This document shows positions 54,411 through 61,925 of a DNA stretch of 64,000 bases, piece after piece. The position numbers were made by a program, and so were the translations under genes. The first letter of the stretch is position 1; each line of letters starts with the position of its first letter. The stretch is from positions 62,001 to 126,000 of the forward strand of contig JAFXAU010000025.1 of NCBI GenBank assembly GCA_017516865.1, given 5' to 3'. Under the pieces are notes generated by a model. That model was not told the DNA's origin, did not search any database, and was given only the letters and a program-made list of their open reading frames with translations. The DNA comes from Bacteroidales bacterium (lineage in GTDB: Bacteria > Bacteroidota > Bacteroidia > Bacteroidales > UBA1715).

Positions 54411-57400
54411 ATGAAAAGAGCATTCTATTCTTTAATGATGTTTTTGTCGGGACTTTTTGCAAGTGCTGCGACGTACAATGTAAAAATTAACGATGCAAAT
54501 TTTGTTATCAGTGCAGAGTACCCTAATGTTGACATTACGAGTCAAGTAGGTGATTTGCTTCAAGTGGGCGATAAGGTTATTGTGACGGTTGAAGGGTATT
54601 TTGATTATAATGTAAATGTACGTTTACTTACCATAGCGGATAATTCCGAGGAGGCAAATTGGTATAAAATGCTGACAGAATGGAATGGTGTTGAACTTGG
54701 AACTGCAACTGTAGGAGAAAAATTCTCGGAATCGTACGAATTTACGATAACAGAAGATGCTGTTACAACAGACAAATATATTGTGCAGATTTCACTTGGT
54801 TTTAATAGTATATTGGAGGAAAAACAATGCCAAGAAAACGGTGGCATTGTAACTTTAAGTCATCTTGTTCCAGGTGCTACGGCATACAATGTATTAATTA
54901 ACGATTTTGATTTTGATTGTAGTTCAGACAATGACATTGATATTTCAAGCCAAATAGGTGAGTTACTCAAAATAGGTGATGAGGTTAATGTAACAGTGGA
55001 AGGGTACTTCAGTGCGAAGGTAACAGGTGTAGGTATTTGTGGTATAGTGGATGGTTCCGAAGCTGCCAGTTGGTGGACTCCACTGACCGAAATGGACTAT
55101 GCTTTATCTACAGTTATTGGTTCATCTACCGAAGTTGGAGAAAAATTCTCAGCGTCGTACGTTTTTGAAATAATTGAGGATGCAGTATCGTCAGAAGTTT
55201 ATAAACTTCGGCTGTGTCCCAAAGTTCCCATACAGGCAGGAGACAATGTAACCTTGCGTCCGACCGACGAGCCAGACCCTGAAGGCGAAACATACACTAT
55301 TGATATTACTTCGACGGTGTTTTCTAATGACGGGAATGGTAGCAATTACATGGCTCAATTCCCATTTGTAACTGAATCTACCACGCTCAAAAAGAATGAT
55401 AAGGTTGTTGTAACTTTTGACGGGTCATTCTCTCAAGACATGAACGGCATCAATTTCATGATTTTTGATGGAAACTGGAGTGAAGTATTGGGATGGACTG
55501 CAAAATCTCTCTTTGTTTCGACCAACGAAAATATTGTGACATCGTATGAATTCAATATTAAAAACAATTATGAAACTGATAATTACTACGTCGCTGTGTT
55601 TGTCGAAGGATATGACGAAAATGTAGAATTGAAGTTTACTAAAACGGGAGATATAAATAACGAATACGAATACCTCGGCGGTCCCTCGTCCGTGTACGGT
55701 TCATTCTATACCGCCAACAACGGAGTTCAGACAAAAGTGCAGTTAGGAGAAGACGGTTCACAGGTATTGTTCTGTCTTGGTTCCGACGACAAAGGTTATT
55801 ACTTTGTTTCGGGAACAAAAACTGCTAATGAAATAGTAAATTCAACGGCTGCTGAAACTAGATTCTCTGTCTCGTCAGAAAACGGTGACGATAACGATTT
55901 TAATTATGCCTCAAACAAGGTTTATGTGATGATAGGCGGCGTGTACGGATTTAAAAATAAGAATGCACAAGGTACTGTCACCGTTGTTGACATTGACGAA
56001 GAAACAGACGATGTTACGGTGAAAGTGGAAAAGGCAACAGGCTCAGGCGAAGATTTTTCTGACAAATTAGTGTATCTCGGCGGTCCTATGTCAAGCCTTG
56101 GCTCATTTTTTACAGCAGATAACGGTGTACAAACAAAATCGCAATTGGGTGACGATGCATCCAAAGTTGTATTCTGTTTTTCTTCATATGACGGTAATGT
56201 TATTATGTCGGGAACGGCATCACCAAATGAAATTGTAAGTTCGCAGGCATCGGAAACGAAATTTGTGGCAATGAGCGAGGCAAGCATGTCCGCATTCAAA
56301 GCATTGATTGAAACCGATTTTACAGAAACTTCTGTTGCTGTGATAGAAGGAAGTGTCTTTGCATTTAAGAATGAATATGCAACGGGATTTTTCAAGGTCG
56401 GCAATATTGATGGGGATTTGCAGATGAAACTGTATATGGAAACAAAATTTGACCAACCGGGTGATTATGAATACCTCGGCGGTCCCTCGTCCGTGTATGG
56501 TTCATTCTATACTGCCAACAACGGAGTTCAAACAAAAGTGCAGTTAGGAGAAGACGGTTCACAGGTATTGTTCTGTCTTGGTTTTAATGACGGCTCATAC
56601 TCTATTATGTCTGGAACGGAATCTGCAAACGAAATTGTAAAATCGCAGGCATTGGAAACGCGTTTTGATATTATAGGAGATTTGGAAGTGTTAAACTATT
56701 TAACACCAATGGATTATCGTTTTACAAGATTAGCGATTGAAGAAGGCGGACTGTATGCGTTTATAAACAAACAAGTGAAAGGTTATTTTTCTGTTGTAGA
56801 AATACAAGAAAATACGCAGACGGTTGTTATAGACGCACATGTTGAAGAAATTTCGGGTGAAGATTTTCCTAATAAACAAGCCCTTCTGGGTGGTGCAAGT
56901 TCCATGTACGGTTCTTTCTATACTGCCGACAAGGGTGTTCAGACTAAAGCACAATTGGGCGACGATGCTTCGCAAGTCCTTTTTGCCATGTTGATGGGCA
57001 GCGAAGGTAATTGTACCGCCATGTCAGGAACATTATCAGCAAACGAAATTGTAAAATCTCAGGCATCGGAAACAAAATTTGCACTTATGAGAGCCACAGG
57101 ATTGTCGGGATATTCCTTATTGAGTCCTTCCGACTTTACACAAACAAGCGTCTCTTTAGACGGGGGAGCAAACGGATATGCCTTCTCTAATAAAAATGCG
57201 TCTGGTTTCTTCACAGTGAATTATATAGATTTAGAAACAGAAACAATTTCATTGTTTGTATATTTAGAAACAAACGTGGTAAAAACATTCGAAACCTCGT
57301 ACGCCGAATGGGACGGCACAGTTGATATTGACAACGACGGTATTTCCGACCAATGGGAAAACGATTTCGATGAATTTACAACGGCTGCCGGTTACGAAGA

Positions 57401-59564
57401 AGGCACTGAATGGCAACCGGCAACTGACGATAAATTCACACTGAAGATGTCGGGAATGGCGAACTTCACGGGATATGTTCAATTGCACATGGCCGATGTC
57501 CGCGAAGAGGTTGGATGGTTCAAGGAATTTTCAACCGCTCCTGAACGCATTTACGTGAAAGAAGGCGAACGTTTCGAGGTAGAACGTGAATTTGTGGTTA
57601 AGACTATTACCACAGGAAATATCGAAATGCTTACTCCAAAATTGCACATGGTTTGTATCGGACAGCCGACTTCGAGCCAAGACGGTTTCGACAATACGGT
57701 TAAAAAGACATTGTCGCTCACAAAATACGAAATGAAATATGTTCCGTTCGTACAGGAATTAGTTGCCACATGGGATTCCTACACTGGTAACGACACCGAC
57801 CTTGACGGTATTTCTGATTTATGGAACGGAAACAAGTATGTTTTTGAACATTATAATAATGTTGGCGATTCGTATGAATTCCAGATGTCTGGGTTCTCGA
57901 CTTTTACGGGAACTGTAAAATTCTGGATGATTAACTGGGGTGTTAATGGCCAGACATGGAACGAAATAGCAAAACCGTCGCCATTATTCAATGTTACCGC
58001 AGGCGAAGAATATAATTTTACATGGACGTTTGATGTAACGGAGGATGAATGGGTTGTAGGTAACGGTGCTGCTTCGGCTCTTCATTACCAATTCATGCCT
58101 TCTACAACTTCTACAAAAGAAGATTTCGACAATTCAGTGGAAATGAAACTGTTTGTGAACAGATATTCTCAAACGTATGTTCCTGTTGAGACAGTGCAAG
58201 CAGGCTATATTTATCTCTATAATGTATATTCTGACACATTGAAGATATATTTGCCAAATTCAGAAGTACTTTCATCAACATACGGCAGTCCTATCACATA
58301 CGAAATTGTCAGTTCAAATACAAGTGTTCCTGCCTACATCTCGAACGACACGTTGTATGTTAAATCTATCGAAGATGACCGCTCGAAAAGCATAGAAATA
58401 AAATTGAAGGGAACTATAGAGAACGGTTCGTCTGAAACGGGGACTATAGCGGTATTTGCACAAGATGAGTATTGGGAGTGGAAGAGTGTCCGTGCAAACG
58501 ATACGTTGGCGTTGTATGTGCCAAACGAATATATATTCTCAAATATGAATGGAACAGGATTCCCGACAAGGTATCGGATGTCGTATGACGAGACAGACAT
58601 TCCTGTTGCTTTCTCAAACGATACGTTGTATGTAACGCCGTCGAAAGAGCATTTTGACAAATCAGTTGAGGTTATAATAAAAGGCTACTATAGCAATGGC
58701 TCTATTCTTGGTGAAAAATTGCACATTTATATCGAACACGATTCCATTGTTCCGAATCCAGAAATCGCTCTTGTTACGGTTAGCCAAACAACAGGGAAGA
58801 ATCTTGTAGTATGGCAGAAATTTGATACCGACAAAATTGATCACTATAATATTTACCGCGAGGGCGAAGTGGCAGGAAAATACGAAAAAATAGCCGAAGT
58901 TCCATATTCCGAAACAAGTGTTTACGAAGACCTCGAAGCAGATCCTGTCGTTCAACCATGGCGATATGGCATTACCGCCACCCCAACCGACGACCGATAT
59001 AGTGAAACAGAAATGATTAGTGTACACAAAACGCTGCATTTGCAACAGAACCAAGGTTTGGGGGGCGTTATCAATCTTTCGTGGAATGAATACAAAGGTA
59101 TTGATTATTCTACGTATAAAATAATCAGAAAGTCGGTAGTTCGTAATGTAGAAACTATAGATACGATAGCAACTATTCCGTCGAATCTTACTACGTATAC
59201 CGATATTAAACCGGCAAAAGGAACGCAAGCATATTATGTCGCAATAGAACTTCCTCAGACAATCGATCCGAATGTGCTGCTGAAGTCAGAAAATGGTCCA
59301 TTCTTGTTGGCTATTTCAAATATAGCCGAGGTGGAAATCGACCCGACGGCGGTTTCGGAAGTTCAGGACGACAATGTGGAAATCCGTGTAACAGGTCGTG
59401 TTATTACGATAAAGAATGCCGAAAACGGGGCAAAAGTGTATGACGTTTCGGGACGTTTGGTCGCTGCATCCGACGTTGCTCCTGTTCAACAGGTTGAGGT
59501 GGCGAAAGCTGGCGTTTATTTCGTGAAAATTGGCGACAATGTGTTTAAGGTAGTTCTAAATTAA
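54411..59564 (+). CDS. Giant T9SS-secreted protein with four YLGG repeats
   Basis: 1717 residues. Signal peptide (about 1-20); three related beta domains (about 21-420; 'YNVKINDANF', 'DVIVTVEGYF'-like strands); four tandem units of about 133 residues (about 420-960), each starting YLGG.SS.YGSFYTA..GVQTK and containing SGT.SANEIV; two modules with calcium-loop motifs (DIDNDGISDQWE, DTDLDGISDLW; about 965-1260); two beta modules with YVPNEYIFS-like pattern; a fibronectin III-like module (NPEIALVTVSQTTGKNLVVW) shared with the 22150-28422 protein; and a type A T9SS sorting domain (KVYDVSGRLVAAS...GVYFVKIGDNVFKVVL). Presumably a cell-surface protein. Closed by a terminator at 59589. Confidence 0.88.
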   Translation: MKRAFYSLMMFLSGLFASAATYNVKINDANFVISAEYPNVDITSQVGDLLQVGDKVIVTVEGYFDYNVNVRLLTIADNSEEANWYKMLTEWNGVELGTATVGEKFSESYEFTITEDAVTTDKYIVQISLGFNSILEEKQCQENGGIVTLSHLVPGATAYNVLINDFDFDCSSDNDIDISSQIGELLKIGDEVNVTVEGYFSAKVTGVGICGIVDGSEAASWWTPLTEMDYALSTVIGSSTEVGEKFSASYVFEIIEDAVSSEVYKLRLCPKVPIQAGDNVTLRPTDEPDPEGETYTIDITSTVFSNDGNGSNYMAQFPFVTESTTLKKNDKVVVTFDGSFSQDMNGINFMIFDGNWSEVLGWTAKSLFVSTNENIVTSYEFNIKNNYETDNYYVAVFVEGYDENVELKFTKTGDINNEYEYLGGPSSVYGSFYTANNGVQTKVQLGEDGSQVLFCLGSDDKGYYFVSGTKTANEIVNSTAAETRFSVSSENGDDNDFNYASNKVYVMIGGVYGFKNKNAQGTVTVVDIDEETDDVTVKVEKATGSGEDFSDKLVYLGGPMSSLGSFFTADNGVQTKSQLGDDASKVVFCFSSYDGNVIMSGTASPNEIVSSQASETKFVAMSEASMSAFKALIETDFTETSVAVIEGSVFAFKNEYATGFFKVGNIDGDLQMKLYMETKFDQPGDYEYLGGPSSVYGSFYTANNGVQTKVQLGEDGSQVLFCLGFNDGSYSIMSGTESANEIVKSQALETRFDIIGDLEVLNYLTPMDYRFTRLAIEEGGLYAFINKQVKGYFSVVEIQENTQTVVIDAHVEEISGEDFPNKQALLGGASSMYGSFYTADKGVQTKAQLGDDASQVLFAMLMGSEGNCTAMSGTLSANEIVKSQASETKFALMRATGLSGYSLLSPSDFTQTSVSLDGGANGYAFSNKNASGFFTVNYIDLETETISLFVYLETNVVKTFETSYAEWDGTVDIDNDGISDQWENDFDEFTTAAGYEEGTEWQPATDDKFTLKMSGMANFTGYVQLHMADVREEVGWFKEFSTAPERIYVKEGERFEVEREFVVKTITTGNIEMLTPKLHMVCIGQPTSSQDGFDNTVKKTLSLTKYEMKYVPFVQELVATWDSYTGNDTDLDGISDLWNGNKYVFEHYNNVGDSYEFQMSGFSTFTGTVKFWMINWGVNGQTWNEIAKPSPLFNVTAGEEYNFTWTFDVTEDEWVVGNGAASALHYQFMPSTTSTKEDFDNSVEMKLFVNRYSQTYVPVETVQAGYIYLYNVYSDTLKIYLPNSEVLSSTYGSPITYEIVSSNTSVPAYISNDTLYVKSIEDDRSKSIEIKLKGTIENGSSETGTIAVFAQDEYWEWKSVRANDTLALYVPNEYIFSNMNGTGFPTRYRMSYDETDIPVAFSNDTLYVTPSKEHFDKSVEVIIKGYYSNGSILGEKLHIYIEHDSIVPNPEIALVTVSQTTGKNLVVWQKFDTDKIDHYNIYREGEVAGKYEKIAEVPYSETSVYEDLEADPVVQPWRYGITATPTDDRYSETEMISVHKTLHLQQNQGLGGVINLSWNEYKGIDYSTYKIIRKSVVRNVETIDTIATIPSNLTTYTDIKPAKGTQAYYVAIELPQTIDPNVLLKSENGPFLLAISNIAEVEIDPTAVSEVQDDNVEIRVTGRVITIKNAENGAKVYDVSGRLVAASDVAPVQQVEVAKAGVYFVKIGDNVFKVVLN

Positions 59565-59588
59565 ATATACTTTTTCATTCTTTTGGTG

Positions 59589-59616
59589 GAGACGTAGCAG
59601 CGCTACGTCTCTTTTT
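59589..59616 (+). terminator. Terminator after the giant T9SS gene
   Basis: Perfect 10-bp stem GAGACGTAGC (59589-59598), loop AGC, GCTACGTCTC (59602-59611), then TTTTT. The stem shares the GAGACG...CGTCTC theme of the REP-like palindromes. Confidence 0.85.
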
Positions 59617-59617
59617 A

Positions 59618-59647
59618 TTTGCAAATTCGAAAAAAACTGTAATTTTG
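59618..59647 (+). promoter_or_regulatory. Promoter of rpiB-lutB
   Basis: TTTG (59618-59621), 18 bases, TAATTTTG (59640-59647), 21 bases before the rpiB ATG. Confidence 0.65.
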
Positions 59648-59668
59648 TATTTATAAAAAAATGCAAAA

Positions 59669-60112
59669 ATGGATGATAAGACAATAGTGATGGCTGCCGA
59701 CCATGCAGGCTATCAAATGAAGGAATACATCAAAAAACAATTGGTTCAGGAAGGTTATTCTCCTGTTGATTACGGAACTGATTCTGATGAATCTGTCGAT
59801 TATCCAGATTTTGCTCATAAAGTCGGCGAGGCTATCGAAAGCGGGGCATACTCAAGAGGATTGGTGTTCTGCGGTTCGGGCAATGGCGTGAACATGACGG
59901 TGAACAAGCACAAAGGTGTTCGTTCCGCATTGTGCTGGAACGAGGAAATTGCCCGTCTTGCCCGTGCACATAACAATGCAAACGTGTGTGCTCTTCCGGC
60001 TCGTTTTATTCCTGCACAGGATGCGTGGAGAATTGTAAAAATGTTCTTGTCGAGTGAGTTCGAAGGCGGCCGCCACGAAAAACGCGTCGATAAGATAGAG
60101 ATACAAAAATAG
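59669..60112 (+). CDS. rpiB: Ribose 5-phosphate isomerase B
   Basis: 147 residues. ADHAGYQMKEYI start, catalytic Cys and phosphate site in LVFCGSGNGVNMTVNKHKG, and RAHNNANVCALPAR are family features. Interconverts ribose 5-phosphate and ribulose 5-phosphate. In many Bacteroides it follows a transketolase gene; here it precedes lutB by 6 bases. Confidence 0.95.
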   Translation: MDDKTIVMAADHAGYQMKEYIKKQLVQEGYSPVDYGTDSDESVDYPDFAHKVGEAIESGAYSRGLVFCGSGNGVNMTVNKHKGVRSALCWNEEIARLARAHNNANVCALPARFIPAQDAWRIVKMFLSSEFEGGRHEKRVDKIEIQK

Positions 60113-60118
60113 AGTAGT

Positions 60119-61501
60119 ATGTCAACCGAAAAAGCAAAAAAGTTTCAACTCGATGCCGCTCGGGTCGCTTTTGACGAAAAGCACCGAAAGACCATCCGTT
60201 TCAACATGGGTAAGTATTACGCCGCCGTTGCTAAAGGCAAGGCACGTTACGAAAGTTTCGAGGCAACGCGCGACAAGGCCGCGGCTATAAAAAGACATAC
60301 GCTCGAACATTTGTCGGAATATCTTCAACAGTTCGAAAAGAATTTCACTGCAAACGGCGGAACTGTCTTGTGGGCACGTACTGCCGACGATGCAATTGCA
60401 TATATCACAAAGATTTTTCAAGAAAACAACGTCAAATCCATTGTCAAAAGTAAGTCAATGACAACGGAAGAGATTGAACTGAACGAGAATCTGAAGAAAA
60501 TCGGCGTGGAATCTGTCGAAACCGATTTGGGCGAATACATTGTTCAACTAGCTGGCGAAAAACCATATCATATCGTTACGCCTGCCATGCACAAGTCCAA
60601 AGCCGACGTTGCGGAATTATTCAACAAACATTTTGGGTTCCCGTTAGAAAGTTCTGCCGAGGAAATGACAATGCTTGCCCGTGCAAAATTGCGTGAAAAA
60701 TACCTTGCTGCCGATGCAGGCATTACAGGTGCTAATTTTATCGTGGCTGACAAGGGTGCAATTGCGGTGACCGAAAACGAAGGAAATGCCTTGATGTCGA
60801 CTTCGTTTCCGAAAATTCAGATTGCCATTGCCGGGATTGAGAAAATAATTCCGTCGTTCAAGGATTTGGGGTTGTTTTGGCCGCACTTGGCTCAAAACGG
60901 CACGGGACAGCCTATAACGGCATATTCTTCTGTATTCAGCGGTCCGAAAAAAGATTCGGAATCGCACGGACCGGAAAAAATGTATGTGATTTTGTTGGAC
61001 AACGGTCGTACAAAAATATATAAACAAGACACGTTCCGTGTTGCACTTTCGTGCATTCGTTGCGGAGCATGCCTGAACGCCTGTCCGATTTATAAGAACA
61101 TTGGCGGTTACACATACGACACGACATATCAAGGTCCTATCGGAACGGTGATTTCGCCTCATTTAAAAGGATTCGACCAGTTGTCGCACCTTTGTACGGC
61201 GTGCTCTTTGTGTGCAAATTGTGCAAGCGTCTGCCCAGTGAAAATGCCGTTGAACGATTTGATTTTGGAAAACAGAAAATTGGCGGTTGAAGGCGGATAT
61301 TTCTCATCGTTGGAAAAACCTATCGTTGGTGGATTTACGTTCTTCACCAAATCTGCAGGACGAATGGACTGTGTTGGCGGAGGAATGAAAAACCTTGCCG
61401 CAAAATGTTTAGGGAAAAACGTGTGGGGTTCAAAACGCCAGTTCCCGAAATTTGCAAAGAAATCGTTCAGGAAATTACGTTACTGGCAACAACAGAAATA
61501 A
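60119..61501 (+). CDS. lutB: LutB-like iron-sulfur lactate utilisation protein
   Basis: 460 residues. N-terminal LUD domain (about 60-290; KSMTTEEIELNENL) and two 4Fe-4S ferredoxin motifs CIRCGACLNACPIY (about 310) and CTACSLCANCASVCP (about 360), then a C-terminal tail. LutB works with LutA and LutC in L-lactate oxidation; neither is present next to it, so partners must be elsewhere or the role differs. Second gene after rpiB. Confidence 0.9.
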   Translation: MSTEKAKKFQLDAARVAFDEKHRKTIRFNMGKYYAAVAKGKARYESFEATRDKAAAIKRHTLEHLSEYLQQFEKNFTANGGTVLWARTADDAIAYITKIFQENNVKSIVKSKSMTTEEIELNENLKKIGVESVETDLGEYIVQLAGEKPYHIVTPAMHKSKADVAELFNKHFGFPLESSAEEMTMLARAKLREKYLAADAGITGANFIVADKGAIAVTENEGNALMSTSFPKIQIAIAGIEKIIPSFKDLGLFWPHLAQNGTGQPITAYSSVFSGPKKDSESHGPEKMYVILLDNGRTKIYKQDTFRVALSCIRCGACLNACPIYKNIGGYTYDTTYQGPIGTVISPHLKGFDQLSHLCTACSLCANCASVCPVKMPLNDLILENRKLAVEGGYFSSLEKPIVGGFTFFTKSAGRMDCVGGGMKNLAAKCLGKNVWGSKRQFPKFAKKSFRKLRYWQQQK

Positions 61502-61523
61502 AAAAAGGAGACTCGCATCTCCT
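61500..61523 (-). terminator. Terminator of tiny cassette copy 2
   Basis: On the minus strand AGGAGA, loop TGCGAG, TCTCCT, then a T-run (61505-61500). Lies 9 bases after the tiny ORF stop. It also overlaps the lutB stop on the other strand. Confidence 0.75.
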
Positions 61524-61532
61524 CTTTCTGCT

Positions 61533-61616
61533 TCACTTGCCGTAGCCGTGGAACATTCCGAACTTAATCGGCTGCTGCTCGAATGGTTCAGGGCTTACGC
61601 CTTTATGTTGATACAT
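61533..61616 (-). CDS. Conserved tiny peptide, cassette copy 2 (27 aa)
   Basis: ATG 61616 to TGA 61533. Starts MYQHKGVSPEPFEQ like copy 1 (28827-28919), followed by QPIKFG and a different tail, MFHGYGK. The promoter geometry and the nucleotide sequence from the -7 box through codon 14 are identical between copies. Convergent with lutB, with its own terminator. See copy 1 for the argument that it is translated; a small regulatory RNA remains possible. Confidence 0.6.
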   Translation of the reverse strand: MYQHKGVSPEPFEQQPIKFGMFHGYGK

Positions 61617-61626
61617 AAGAACGACG

Positions 61627-61657
61627 CAAATATACAACCATTTTCCCTGGTTGTCAA
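61627..61657 (-). promoter_or_regulatory. Promoter of tiny cassette copy 2
   Basis: On the minus strand TTG (61657-61655), 20 bases, TATATTTG (61634-61627); ATG 10 bases further. Same inverted repeat ACAAC/GTTGT between the boxes as in copy 1. Confidence 0.75.
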
Positions 61658-61723
61658 TGGATAATTCCATAATTTTTTGTGGCAAAATTCGTTCATTCAC
61701 CCCAAAATTCATATTTCATTCAT

Positions 61724-61751
61724 GTAGAGACGCGATTAATCGCGTCTCTAC
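61724..61751. repeat. REP-like perfect palindrome, 28 bp
   Basis: Identical to 28454-28481 (half-site GTAGAGACGCGATT). It is in the 61658-61861 gap, upstream of the promoter at 61862, and outside any gene. The rest of that gap is AT-rich with no gene. Confidence 0.85.
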
Positions 61752-61861
61752 AACATCCTATAACACAATATTTTACAAAGCACCCCCTCGCATTTCCCAA
61801 CTCAAAACTCATAACCAATAACCCCTAACCACAGTATTTCCTCTCTTTTTTACTCAAATGC

Positions 61862-61892
61862 TTGACATTTATTTTTTTATACACTAATTTTG
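61862..61892 (+). promoter_or_regulatory. Promoter of the right-edge secreted protein gene
   Basis: TTG of TTGACATTT (61862-61864), 20 bases, TAATTTTG (61885-61892), 33 bases before the ATG at 61926. Confidence 0.7.
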
Positions 61893-61925
61893 CACGATAT
61901 AGTTTTTAACGTAAACTAACTGAAA

